From positions 248,001 through 312,000 of the forward strand of contig NZ_RQFY01000001.1 of NCBI RefSeq assembly GCF_004769555.1: a DNA stretch of 64,000 nucleotides, read 5' to 3'. Below, one piece after another: positions 27,622-36,617 of the stretch; the first letter of the stretch is position 1, and the number at the start of each line of letters is the position of its first letter. The position numbers and the translations under genes are program-made. The notes beneath the pieces were generated by a model. The model saw only the letters and a program-made list of their open reading frames with translations. It made no database searches and was not told the DNA's origin. This DNA comes from Leptospira koniambonensis. GTDB taxonomy: Bacteria; Spirochaetota; Leptospiria; Leptospirales; Leptospiraceae.

Positions 27622-28601
27622 TTTCTTACCTTCGCTAATAGATTAGCCACTTTCCAAAACATTCCGTTTTCTTCCGGCATTCTTCTTAAAGTAAATTCGT
27701 ATTCGTATCGGACAGGGACTTTATTCACTCTTCTTTCCACAGCGACCCGCACTTTGGAAAGATTTGAATTCACCTTCTCCGTTCCCAAGATCTTATAGTA
27801 TTGTAACATACCTGATCTGTTTTCTGCCAGATAATTTCTGAATTCTTCTAGAACAAAATCTTTTTCAGCTTCTTCTGATTGTTGCCAATCTCTTGCAAAT
27901 CTGTCGTATGCTTGTATATATTCAGGGAAATGGATCCATTTGAAATGGAGCTTCCAGTTTTTCTTTTTTTCAGCACCTAAGAATAGATGGATCACTTCTT
28001 CAGGCTCGAGTCCGTCTGTTGATGGATCTTGGTAAGGAACTCCAGGAAGCACCCAATCTTTTTTACGCTCTTCTACACTGAAATAAGGATGGCTTTCTGA
28101 TCTTACAAAATGGTCTCCATATTCGGAGATATTAGGATAGAAGTAAGCGGTTACGAAATATTTTTTGCCTGGCTCTAACTCATATAGATGGTCAATTCTG
28201 ATCTCTTTAGAAAAAGTTTCATCTTTATGAAGAATGATCTCTTTGACCTCGTCACCTACAAGGTTCTCAACTTTATTCCTTCTTCTTAAGATAGGATCTT
28301 GTTTTCTTTCTTCTTCTATTCTTGAAACAGTTCTACCGTCTTCATCTCTTACGATTACTTGGAAGGAACGTAGATCTTTTCCATAAGGGAAAATTCTTAG
28401 GACCTCGTTTCCAGTATTCCTAACTGAAAGTACAGCTGAGATTGGTTCCTTCTCACGGAACTGCATTTTAGGAAGTTTGATATCCACTATGCCTTGGGCT
28501 TGGATATAATTTTCGGAAACTTCTCCCCTTGCATTTCTGTTAGGATACGATCCCAAACCGAATGCACTCAGTAGAATTAGTATGATCAGAATTCGTTTCA
28601 T
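27618..28601 (-). CDS. Exported conserved hypothetical protein upstream of fliM
   Basis: A 327-residue protein with a cleavable-type signal peptide (MKRILIILILLSAFGLGSY). The mature region starts with an Ig-like stretch (EKEPISAVLSVRNTGNEVLR, near 50-70) and is rich in charged helices later. I know no family name. It overlaps fliM by four bases, so it is translated just ahead of the motor switch protein. A periplasmic role linked to motility is possible but rests only on that overlap. Confidence 0.7.
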   Translation of the reverse strand: MKRILIILILLSAFGLGSYPNRNARGEVSENYIQAQGIVDIKLPKMQFREKEPISAVLSVRNTGNEVLRIFPYGKDLRSFQVIVRDEDGRTVSRIEEERKQDPILRRRNKVENLVGDEVKEIILHKDETFSKEIRIDHLYELEPGKKYFVTAYFYPNISEYGDHFVRSESHPYFSVEERKKDWVLPGVPYQDPSTDGLEPEEVIHLFLGAEKKKNWKLHFKWIHFPEYIQAYDRFARDWQQSEEAEKDFVLEEFRNYLAENRSGMLQYYKILGTEKVNSNLSKVRVAVERRVNKVPVRYEYEFTLRRMPEENGMFWKVANLLAKVRK

Positions 28602-28717
28602 TCTAAAATTTCAGCCCGTGCGGACGCAAAATCTATGGTCCTCTTTTAGATTTCGGCAAAAAGAGACAAAACCCACTAAAAAATACGGGAAATTATCCAG
28701 GAAAACCGGACTCTTTT

Positions 28718-29326
28718 TCAGCCTTCTGCGTCTTCTATAATATAATCAGCTATCCGGATCAATCTTCCAAGAACGGGCTTGAGCTTACTGTATTCCTGGT
28801 AACATTCCTCGTATTTTTCCAGAATTGGCCCGATTTGGGCTACAGACTTAGGAGATAGATTCAAACTGGAAATATTGGATTCTGAAAGTTTTTCAGCAGA
28901 TTCCAAACTATCGAAAAACCTAGAAATCTCCTTAAGGATGGATTCATCTGCCCTATCATTCTTTTCGAAATTGGATTCTATTTTTAGAATATAGTCAGTG
29001 AGAGTTTGTTTGAGTCGGACTTCTTCTTCGTTTGCTTTACGTTTTGCAGTAAGTGTATTCACCTTACTATAACGTGCCATCGCTTCTTCATAAGAATGGC
29101 TGACTGATTGCCTGTTTTGTTGGATCAGGCGCACTAGTGAAACAACAGAACGGAAATCCCAGGCAGTGTCCTTTTTGTTCCGGATCTCTGGGAACATTTC
29201 TCCACCTTGGGAGTCATCCACCTGTAATCCGGAAAGTTTTTCTAATATTCTTCCCGTGGATCCAGAGCCCTGTATCTCTCGGGCCACCGAAAGAAAAATA
29301 GGATTTTGGTCCAGGGAAGTACTCAT
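28718..29326 (-). CDS. Hypothetical cytoplasmic helical protein
   Basis: A 202-residue protein with no signal peptide or membrane segment. Most of it is predicted helical, with a charged middle (AKRKANEEEVRLKQTLTDY) that could form a coiled coil. I do not recognise a domain. It shares one base with the upstream cyclophilin gene (TAATG-type junction) and is the last gene of the haem-binding/argH/cyclophilin operon. Confidence 0.65.
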   Translation of the reverse strand: MSTSLDQNPIFLSVAREIQGSGSTGRILEKLSGLQVDDSQGGEMFPEIRNKKDTAWDFRSVVSLVRLIQQNRQSVSHSYEEAMARYSKVNTLTAKRKANEEEVRLKQTLTDYILKIESNFEKNDRADESILKEISRFFDSLESAEKLSESNISSLNLSPKSVAQIGPILEKYEECYQEYSKLKPVLGRLIRIADYIIEDAEG

Positions 29327-30228
29327 TATTTTGCCCTCTTATCGTAGATGGACACTTTGCGAATGGTAGTTTTGCCGTTTCCGGAAGCGATGATCTTATC
29401 TACTATATCAGCGCCTTGGATGATCTGGCCGAATACAGTATGTAATCCATCCAAATGAGGAGTGTCAACTTGGTTGATGAAAAACTGAGAACCATTTGTA
29501 TTTGGTCCTGCGTTTGCCATTGCCAAGGCTCCCTTGATCGCTTTCTTACTTTTAACAACATTATTATAACGATACCCGAGTCTGAAAAGTATTTCCATTA
29601 CAGAAAGATTTTTGGCTTTTTCCAAATTACTTTCTAGTTCTTCTCTTCTTTCGTCTGCTTCTCTTTGGCTGCGAATTCCAAGCTCTCCACCAATGTATCT
29701 ATAAAGATAACCAGTATAAAATTGAGACTGTCCTATTTTGGCTTGATCCAGACCTAGGCTTGCCGCATTGATCTCGTCAGCAAATCTATAGCCAGGAGTT
29801 CCAGATCCGTCACCGTATGGACATCCACCTTGGATCATAAAACCCTCAATTACTCTATGGAATGTTAATCCATCATAGAATGGTCTTTTCTGAGGTTGGC
29901 CATTGCGAAGAGTGAATTCTTTCTCTCCTTGGGCAAGATCAATGAAGTTTTGGACCGTTTTGGAAGCATCCTTATCGTACAGTTCGAAAAGCATATTTCC
30001 TTGGGTTGTTTCTATCAAAGCATAAATAGCTGGTTTTTCAGGAAGAGCCACGCGAGGTTTTTCTTCTTTTCTGACTACGACATCGACTGGGCTGTACGCT
30101 TCCGGAACATATCTTTGTTCCGCATATGGATTTGCCTTACAGGCAAAGGAAAATAATAAAATCGCAAACCATACTAAGGCACCAAACATTTTGGGCTTAG
30201 AATTCGATTTTATATTCAGATAATTCAT
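29326..30228 (-). CDS. Cyclophilin-type peptidyl-prolyl isomerase lipoprotein
   Basis: A 300-residue protein. The signal segment ends FSFACKANP, a plausible lipobox. The cyclophilin core begins at ALIETTQGNMLFELY; GLTFHRVIEGFMIQGGCP and the later NGSQFFINQVDTPHLDG carry the active-site Arg, Phe, Met and Gln residues. An insertion of about 65 residues (from about 160) separates the two halves. It is probably a periplasmic fold catalyst. It overlaps argH by four bases. Confidence 0.9.
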   Translation of the reverse strand: MNYLNIKSNSKPKMFGALVWFAILLFSFACKANPYAEQRYVPEAYSPVDVVVRKEEKPRVALPEKPAIYALIETTQGNMLFELYDKDASKTVQNFIDLAQGEKEFTLRNGQPQKRPFYDGLTFHRVIEGFMIQGGCPYGDGSGTPGYRFADEINAASLGLDQAKIGQSQFYTGYLYRYIGGELGIRSQREADERREELESNLEKAKNLSVMEILFRLGYRYNNVVKSKKAIKGALAMANAGPNTNGSQFFINQVDTPHLDGLHTVFGQIIQGADIVDKIIASGNGKTTIRKVSIYDKRAK

Positions 30229-31646
30229 TTCGTATTCCTTTGGATTGATTTGATAGATTGTTTCGCAAGTTCCAATTGTTCTAGCTGTCTGGATCTGGAA
30301 GTCCCGCCATAGCTAGATTTTTTGTCAGTAGAAAGTTCCAGACTTACCGCTTTAGAATATTCCTCTCCAGTAAAGTAAGGTGAAATTCCTTTTCTGACCT
30401 CTTCTGAGATTGTGAATAAATTTTCTTTTCTTTCTACACATTCTGAGACTAGTCTTCCTACTAGTTCATGCGCAGTTCTAAATGGGACTTTTTTCTCACC
30501 CACAAGAAAGTCAGCCAAATCTGTAGCAGTGGCAAATCCTTCTTTCAAGGATCTTTCTCCTCTTTCTGGTCTGAACTGCATTTCGGAAACCATTGCTTCT
30601 AAACCTTCCAGACTTAATAGAACAGTTTCCACAGCATCAAAAACCGCTAACTTGTCTTCTTGTAAATCACGATTGTATGTAAGAGGCAACCCCTTTAAGA
30701 GCCCAATTAAATGATTTAAATTCCCCGCCACCCTAGCGGATTTTCCACGGATAAGCTCAGCTATATCCGGATTTTTTTTCTGGGGCATGATAGAAGATCC
30801 GGTAGTGAGTGAATCAGGCAGTTTTACAAGGCCAAATTCTTGAGAAGAATAAAGAACTATATCCTCACAAAAACGAGAAGCATGAGACATTGTTTGCACT
30901 GCAGCAAATAAGAACTGCAGAAGATGATCTCTATTTGAAACACCATCCATACTATTTGGAGAAATTGAATCTGCTTTTAATTCAGAAGCTAGAAACTCTC
31001 TGTCGTTTTGGTAATTCACTCCAGCCATAGCGCCGGAGCCGAGAACTAGAATATTTGCAGTCTTCTTTGCAAATTCGAAAAACTCTAGGTCACGAGTGAA
31101 CATCCAAAAATAAGCCAATAAAAAATGAGAGGCTCTGATTGGTTGAGCAACTTGTAAATGAGTATAACCAGGAATGATTGTATCTATATTTTTAGAGGCT
31201 TGCTCATAAAGTGTTTCTCTCAAAGAATCCAAACGTACTAAAATTTCTTGGATACGATTTCTTACATAAAGCCTAGTGTCTTGAGAGACTTGATCATTTC
31301 TAGACCTTGCTGTATGTAATTTTTTTCCAACTTCTCCTTTCAATTCAGTGAGTCTTGATTCCACATGCATGTGAATATCTTCTAACTCTGAACTGAATTT
31401 GAAATTTCCGGATTCAATCTCTTCTTCTACCTGATTTAATCCGTCTAGTAGTTCTTTTACTTCTGTGGAATTTAAGATGCCCATCTTTGCAAGCATCTTG
31501 GCGTGAGCCCTACTTCCTTCTAGATCTTCTTTGTACAATTTTTGGTCGAAGGAAATAGATTCTCCTATCCTTTCCATAATGGAAGAAACTTTTTCTTTAA
31601 ATCTTCCTCCCCAAAGTTTAGAGTTTTTGTCCTCAGGTGTATTCAT
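30225..31646 (-). CDS. argH: Argininosuccinate lyase
   Basis: A 473-residue fumarase-superfamily enzyme. WGGRFKE at the start, HTARSRNDQVSQDTRLYVR, PGYTHLQVAQPI and the signature GSSIMPQKKNPD (with the catalytic serine) are all present. It cleaves argininosuccinate to arginine and fumarate in the cytoplasm. It lies 18 bp after the haem-binding protein gene and overlaps the cyclophilin gene. Confidence 0.97.
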   Translation of the reverse strand: MNTPEDKNSKLWGGRFKEKVSSIMERIGESISFDQKLYKEDLEGSRAHAKMLAKMGILNSTEVKELLDGLNQVEEEIESGNFKFSSELEDIHMHVESRLTELKGEVGKKLHTARSRNDQVSQDTRLYVRNRIQEILVRLDSLRETLYEQASKNIDTIIPGYTHLQVAQPIRASHFLLAYFWMFTRDLEFFEFAKKTANILVLGSGAMAGVNYQNDREFLASELKADSISPNSMDGVSNRDHLLQFLFAAVQTMSHASRFCEDIVLYSSQEFGLVKLPDSLTTGSSIMPQKKNPDIAELIRGKSARVAGNLNHLIGLLKGLPLTYNRDLQEDKLAVFDAVETVLLSLEGLEAMVSEMQFRPERGERSLKEGFATATDLADFLVGEKKVPFRTAHELVGRLVSECVERKENLFTISEEVRKGISPYFTGEEYSKAVSLELSTDKKSSYGGTSRSRQLEQLELAKQSIKSIQRNTK

Positions 31647-31664
31647 TAAAAAAATTTTGATACC

Positions 31665-32105
31665 TTATTGATTTTCCGCAAAAGTTTGGAGCCAGTCTCT
31701 TAGGATCTCGATTTCTTCCTGATCCAGTTTAGAATTAGTATGTAAGAAAATATAATCCTTGGGAGGCATATGACCTTCTTCCACTTCTTCTAATATCTCT
31801 TCCGCGAGATCCGCCTTTTTTTCCGGTTTTAAGCTTTCCCACTCCGAAAAATTTAATTCTTCACGACCTTCTTCTATATGATGAGAGATATATAAAGAAA
31901 CCGGAAAAACCTTGGAATACCAAGGCCATTGGACTAGATCCGAATGGCAGTCATAACAAGACTTTCGAAAAATCTTTTTGACGCGTTCTTCCGTTTTGAT
32001 TTCATTAGCATTCTTTCCCAACGGAGGTTGTACGGGGATTAACTGAAGAGCAAGGAATACGACTAGTAGTCCAATTCCCAGACGAATCCAAATTTTTCTC
32101 ATCAC
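31665..32105 (-). CDS. Haem-binding domain protein (c-type CxxCH)
   Basis: A 146-residue protein with one N-terminal membrane anchor (LGIGLLVVFLALQLIPV) followed by a periplasmic domain. CYDCHSD near residue 51 is the covalent haem site, and EEGHMPPKDYIFLH near 110 supplies a possible methionine ligand. This is the Haem_bd (PF14376) layout. Its electron partner is unknown. It is first in the argH operon and divergent from nfeD. Confidence 0.88.
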   Translation of the reverse strand: MMRKIWIRLGIGLLVVFLALQLIPVQPPLGKNANEIKTEERVKKIFRKSCYDCHSDLVQWPWYSKVFPVSLYISHHIEEGREELNFSEWESLKPEKKADLAEEILEEVEEGHMPPKDYIFLHTNSKLDQEEIEILRDWLQTFAENQ

Positions 32106-32174
32106 TCCCGCTAAGAATATGGACGGGAATGTTTTTGAAAATAGAATTTTTCCCCTTTCTTCTACCTAAAAACC

Positions 32175-32645
32175 ATGGACTTTTTACAAGACGGACATAA
32201 CCTCTCTTATCTTTGGATCGCCTCCGGGATCTTACTCATGGTGGCAGAACTTTTTATCCCCGGAACCTTTGTGATCTTTTTAGGATTATCTGCGGTTATC
32301 GTAGGAAGTATTTCTTATTTTTTTGAAATAGGATTTTGGCCCCAGGCAATCATTTGGGCAGCACTTTCAGGAATTCTAATTTGGGTGGGAGGAAGTTTTC
32401 TCAGGAAATTTTTTCCATCTTCTTCCGAAAAAGCCACTCTTATACCAGAAGAAGGTCCAGGAAGGATCGTTCTAGTTTCCAAAGACATTCTTGTAGAACG
32501 GAAAGGTGGTAGGGTCGTATTCCAGGGAACAGAATGGGATGCGATCAGCAAAGCCAAACGAATTCCCGCAGGAAAAAGAGCAAGGATCTTAGAGAGAGAA
32601 AACCTTACATTCGTTGTGGAGCCTATCGAGCTTCCTGAAATATAA
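32175..32645 (+). CDS. NfeD-like membrane protein
   Basis: A 156-residue protein with three to four hydrophobic helices in residues 10-80 and a C-terminal OB-fold (from about 95, GPGRIVLVSKDILVERKGG). This is the short NfeD form lacking the protease domain. Such proteins pair with stomatin-like SPFH proteins, and two SPFH genes follow 32 bp downstream. Likely role: membrane microdomain organisation with them. Confidence 0.87.
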   Translation: MDFLQDGHNLSYLWIASGILLMVAELFIPGTFVIFLGLSAVIVGSISYFFEIGFWPQAIIWAALSGILIWVGGSFLRKFFPSSSEKATLIPEEGPGRIVLVSKDILVERKGGRVVFQGTEWDAISKAKRIPAGKRARILERENLTFVVEPIELPEI

Positions 32646-32677
32646 TCATTTTTAAATAGGAGTTAGAAATTTACAAA

Positions 32678-33613
32678 ATGGACCCTTTTCTATTTTTTAC
32701 GCTGGTTGTCATAGCAGCTATCTATCTCATTATGAAAACCTGTATAGTGGTTCCCCAAAACTATTGTTTTGTTGTGGAAAGGCTAGGAGTGTTCCGCGGA
32801 GCACTTGGAGCGGGTTTTCATTTTCTAATCCCGATCATTGACCAGATCAGATACAAACAACTTTTGAAGGAAATCGCAATCGATATTCCTCCTCAGACTT
32901 GTATCACTAAGGACAACGTTTCCATTTTGGTGGATGGTATTCTATACATCAAAGTTATGGATCCGTACAAAGCTTCTTACGAGATCGAAAACTTTAGAAG
33001 TGCAACCATCCAGCTGGCTCAAACCACTCTTCGTTCTGAGATCGGTAAATTGGTATTGGATCATACTTTCTCTGAAAGAGATGATATCAATGCAAATGTG
33101 GTCCGAGCATTGGATGAAGCAACAGATCCTTGGGGAATTAAAGTAACTCGTTACGAGATCAAAAATATTTCTCCTCCTAAAGAAATCCTACATGAGATGG
33201 AAGAACAAGTAAAAGCAGAACGTGTAAAACGTGCTGAGATTACCATTTCAGAAGGTGAGAAAGCTTCTAGGATCAATCGTTCTATGGGTGAAAGACAGGA
33301 AGCAATCAATCTTTCAGAAGGTGAAAAGATCAAAAAGGTAAATGAGGCAGAAGGTAAAGCTAAAGAGATTGAGTTTATTGCCCAAGCAAAAGCAAAAGGG
33401 ATCAAACTAATCTCTGATGCGACTGCAAACGAAGGCGGAACAGAAGCAGTTAATCTTCAGATCACAGAGGATTATCTCTCTGGCCTAGGTGTAATTCTAG
33501 AAAAAGCAAAAACCACAGTTCTTCCTACTGAAATGGCAAACGTAGTCGGTTTCTTTGAAGGAATTTCGAAGGTTACCAACAAATTCCCAGGACTGGATTC
33601 AGAGAAGGAGTAA
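32678..33613 (+). CDS. SPFH/stomatin-like protein (paraslipin), first copy
   Basis: A 311-residue protein with one N-terminal membrane anchor (LFFTLVVIAAIYLIM), the SPFH domain (VVPQNYCFVVERLGVFRG, IDIPPQTCITKDNVSILVDG) and a long charged helix from about 185 with repeated SEGEK motifs. It is of the QmcA type. It should oligomerise into a cage on the inner membrane. Encoded between nfeD and a second, clearly homologous SPFH gene nine bases downstream. Confidence 0.92.
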   Translation: MDPFLFFTLVVIAAIYLIMKTCIVVPQNYCFVVERLGVFRGALGAGFHFLIPIIDQIRYKQLLKEIAIDIPPQTCITKDNVSILVDGILYIKVMDPYKASYEIENFRSATIQLAQTTLRSEIGKLVLDHTFSERDDINANVVRALDEATDPWGIKVTRYEIKNISPPKEILHEMEEQVKAERVKRAEITISEGEKASRINRSMGERQEAINLSEGEKIKKVNEAEGKAKEIEFIAQAKAKGIKLISDATANEGGTEAVNLQITEDYLSGLGVILEKAKTTVLPTEMANVVGFFEGISKVTNKFPGLDSEKE

Positions 33614-33621
33614 TATTCAAG

Positions 33622-34548
33622 ATGTTTGTTTCAGTATTTTTATGGATATTTTGGCTCGGGTTTTTACTCTACCTCGCATATAAATTGTATCGTTCTTTGA
33701 GAATTGTTTCAGCTCAAGAATGTATCATTGTAGAAAGACTTGGGAAATACAGCAGAACACTTCATGCAGGGTTTCATATTCTAATCCCTTTTATAGATTA
33801 TGATGCATATTATCATACTCTAAAAGAGCAAGCGATAGATGTTCCTCCTCAAACTTGTATCACTAAAGATAACGTTAAGGTAGAGATGGACGGGATTCTT
33901 TATCTAAGAGTTCTTGATCCTCAAAAAGCAAGTTACGGGATAGAAGATTATAGATTCGCAGTTACACAACTTGTGCAAACTACTATGAGAGCTATCATCG
34001 GAACCATGGATCTGGATACAACATTTGAAACCAGAGAAGTGATCAATAGCAAAATTTTAGAAGTTTTAGACCAAGCAGGAGAGCCTTGGGGCGTTCGTGT
34101 AAATCGTTATGAAATCGTGAACATCGCTCCTCCTAAATCTGTTATTGAAGCAATGGAGAGAGAGAAAAAGGCTCAGATCTCTAAAAAAGCTCAGATCTCT
34201 CTTTCTGAAGGAGATAGAGATTCTAGGATCAACCGCTCCTTAGGTATTAAAGAAGAAGCGATCAATAAATCTGAGGGTGAAAAACAAAAAAGGATCAATG
34301 AGGCAGAAGGACAAGCTGCTGAAATTGAATCCATTGCAACTGCTACAGCAAAAGGTATTGAACTACTTGCAGCTTCTATCAAAACAAAAGGTGGAAAAGA
34401 AGCAGTAAAACTCAGGATTGCTCAGAGATTTATTAAAGAGGTAGAAAAATTAGGACAGGACGGAACAGAACTCGTTCTTCCATTGAACCTATCTAATTTT
34501 AAATCTGTAATGAAGTCTGTACTCGGAAGCGAGGACAAAAAGGCTTAA
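33622..34548 (+). CDS. SPFH/stomatin-like protein (paraslipin), second copy
   Basis: A 308-residue paralogue of the preceding gene with the same order: an N-terminal anchor, IIVERLGKYSRTLHAGFH, DVPPQTCITKDNVKVEMDG and a SEGDR/SEGEK-rich helix. Conservation is highest in the SPFH domain and lowest at both ends. The pair could form a hetero-oligomer as HflK/HflC do. A strong terminator follows. Confidence 0.92.
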   Translation: MFVSVFLWIFWLGFLLYLAYKLYRSLRIVSAQECIIVERLGKYSRTLHAGFHILIPFIDYDAYYHTLKEQAIDVPPQTCITKDNVKVEMDGILYLRVLDPQKASYGIEDYRFAVTQLVQTTMRAIIGTMDLDTTFETREVINSKILEVLDQAGEPWGVRVNRYEIVNIAPPKSVIEAMEREKKAQISKKAQISLSEGDRDSRINRSLGIKEEAINKSEGEKQKRINEAEGQAAEIESIATATAKGIELLAASIKTKGGKEAVKLRIAQRFIKEVEKLGQDGTELVLPLNLSNFKSVMKSVLGSEDKKA

Positions 34549-34557
34549 AGACCATCG

Positions 34558-34594
34558 TCGTATCCGGAAATCAACCTCCGGATACGAATTTTTT
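34558..34594 (+). terminator. Intrinsic terminator after the SPFH pair
   Basis: A perfect 10-bp stem TCGTATCCGG/CCGGATACGA at 34558-34567 and 34578-34587 is followed by a T-rich tract. It ends the nfeD-SPFH-SPFH operon just before the convergent fliN stop. Confidence 0.9.
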
Positions 34595-34596
34595 AT

Positions 34597-35115
34597 TTAG
34601 AGCATTCTTCTGGAAGGATCAACTATCTCTGTAATTCTAATTCCGTAATAATCATCCAATAAAACCAGTTTACCCTTTCCAACCAGTTTGCCGTTTGCTA
34701 AAATATCCAAATCTTCGCCCACAGCATTGTCTAACTCCACAACAGCACCTTCGTTCAGACCTAGAACATCTTTAATGTACATATTGGTCCTACCGAGTTC
34801 TACAGTAAGAGCCACATTGACATCTAATAATAGATTTAAGTTCGCGGTATTGGAAGAAACTGAACTGGAACGAGCACTTGCTTTTGGAGGCGCAGGAGTA
34901 GAAGAAGGTCCCAAGGCCGCAGCAATATCCGCGAAAGATGGAGCTCCTCCAGATGCTGGAGAAGTAGAAGCGCCTGCTCCACCACCAGAATCACCTAATA
35001 GAGAATCCAATTCTCCGCTCAGATTAAAATCAGCTGAGCCACCGCCGCCACCCCCGGGACTGGACCCGGTTAGTAATGCGTCTATATCGTCTTGTGAAAG
35101 GGAGCCTTCACCCAT
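34597..35115 (-). CDS. fliN: Flagellar motor switch protein FliN with FliM-like N-terminal motif
   Basis: A 172-residue protein. The C-terminal 80 residues are the SpoA/FliN domain (LLLDVNVALTVELGRT, IKDVLGLNEGAVVELD, and the end YGIRITEIVDPSRRML). The N-terminus GSLSQDDIDALLTGS has the same motif that FliM uses to bind CheY-P, and a Gly/Ser/Ala/Pro-rich linker joins the two. That motif plus linker is more like the FliY design than short E. coli FliN. It is not next to fliM, which is 7 kb away. Confidence 0.94.
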   Translation of the reverse strand: MGEGSLSQDDIDALLTGSSPGGGGGGSADFNLSGELDSLLGDSGGGAGASTSPASGGAPSFADIAAALGPSSTPAPPKASARSSSVSSNTANLNLLLDVNVALTVELGRTNMYIKDVLGLNEGAVVELDNAVGEDLDILANGKLVGKGKLVLLDDYYGIRITEIVDPSRRML

Positions 35116-35196
35116 TAGGACTTGCCTCCAAAGGTTCTTTCTAAATTCTTCGACAGAACCGAAAGATTATACAAGAGAAATTCTAGGTAAGAAAGA

Positions 35197-36492
35197 ATGA
35201 AACCTGAAGATTTGACCAGTCCAGTATCCCGAAATTCCGGAAATATTCTGGATTTCACCCAGGCCAAAAACCTGCTTTATTCTGAATTAAAAGGTCTAGG
35301 GGTCAAAGACTCCGAACTTCCCGCTTTTTTACCCGATAAAAAAGATCTGAGGATAGAATTCCCAATCCCGGGTGCGGACAAAGGCCAACTTTTGGACTGT
35401 ATCCAGATCGTTCGAAATCATATTGAAAACCTAAGGATCCATACATTCGAACCTGGATATGTCTGTCTCCAAGCATTGAATGAGAATTTATTCGAAACCA
35501 AAAACATCCTAGACAATGCAAAGTTCCGTTTCTATTCGGGAAGGAACCAAAGCAAGATAGAAATGACCAAAAAGGGAGATTTCCATAGAGAGGAAATTTT
35601 CTCCGCAATTGATCTATTCAAATATCTCAGACTTTCCAAACAAGAATCCGTTCAGAATCCAAAAGAACTATTACTCAGACTAGGGATTGATGTATTCGAT
35701 CCAATAGAAGCAAAGAAGAAGGGAGACTGGATGACATTCGAAACCATCGCCGGTTACGAGGATGTCAAAAGGCAAATATTAGAATCCATTATACTTCCAC
35801 TCAAATCTCCGGAGACACTAGAGGAACTTTCTAAACTCACCCGAAAATTCCCAGGCAGAACAAAACCTAGGGCAATTCTTTTAGAAGGAGAACCTGGGGT
35901 TGGAAAAACTACTATGGCAAAGGTGATTTCCTGCATGACTGAGATCCCTCTTATCTATGTGCCAGTGGAATCTATTTTAAGTAAATATTATGGGGAAAGC
36001 GCCCAGAACATGGCTTATGTCTTCGACGTGGCCTCCCTATTCCCTTCTTGTCTTCTATTTTTGGATGAAATAGATTCCTTAGCTGGGTCCAGAGACGACG
36101 GCTTATTCGAGGCCACCCGAAACATTCTATCCGTATTATTACGAAAACTAGATGGTTTCGAAGGGGGACAAAAATCGATTACTCTAGGGGCAACTAACAG
36201 AAAGCAGGATCTGGACAAGGCTTTGGTTTCCAGATTTGACAGATCCGTATTCTTCCCCCTACCTAACGAAAAAGAAAGGGCTGCGATATTAGGAAATTAT
36301 GCTAAACATTTACAGGATTCCGAGCGTTTAACAATTTCACAACGATTGGGATCGCATTCTGGGCGGGATTTAAGGGATTTCTGCGATTTTGTAGAAAGAA
36401 GATGGGCGGCCAACCTGATCGAAAAAGGATTGAAACCGACTCCTCCCCCCTATGAACTGTATTTGGAAACGAGTTCAAAATCCGGAAAATAA
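35197..36492 (+). CDS. AAA-family ATPase (Cdc48/Vps4-like single module)
   Basis: A 431-residue protein. The N-terminal 170 residues match no domain I know. One AAA module follows, introduced by FETIAGYEDVKRQILESI. Walker A is GEPGVGKTTMAK near residue 231, Walker B FLDEIDSLAG, the second region of homology ALVSRFDRS. YYGESAQNM is the pore-loop area. There is no protease domain or membrane span. It could be a cytoplasmic unfoldase or remodelling factor. It is divergent from fliN and 125 bp before the probable fcpB. Confidence 0.85.
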   Translation: MKPEDLTSPVSRNSGNILDFTQAKNLLYSELKGLGVKDSELPAFLPDKKDLRIEFPIPGADKGQLLDCIQIVRNHIENLRIHTFEPGYVCLQALNENLFETKNILDNAKFRFYSGRNQSKIEMTKKGDFHREEIFSAIDLFKYLRLSKQESVQNPKELLLRLGIDVFDPIEAKKKGDWMTFETIAGYEDVKRQILESIILPLKSPETLEELSKLTRKFPGRTKPRAILLEGEPGVGKTTMAKVISCMTEIPLIYVPVESILSKYYGESAQNMAYVFDVASLFPSCLLFLDEIDSLAGSRDDGLFEATRNILSVLLRKLDGFEGGQKSITLGATNRKQDLDKALVSRFDRSVFFPLPNEKERAAILGNYAKHLQDSERLTISQRLGSHSGRDLRDFCDFVERRWAANLIEKGLKPTPPPYELYLETSSKSGK

Positions 36493-36617
36493 ACGTTTTC
36501 GGTGCGAAAATGTAAGTCTTGGATTTAATCGGGAGTCTATTTTACCGATACTAGAGACAGGGAATTCTCGACTTTCGAGAAACCCAAACGCAGAAGAGAC
36601 CAAGGAAATAGGGTACA

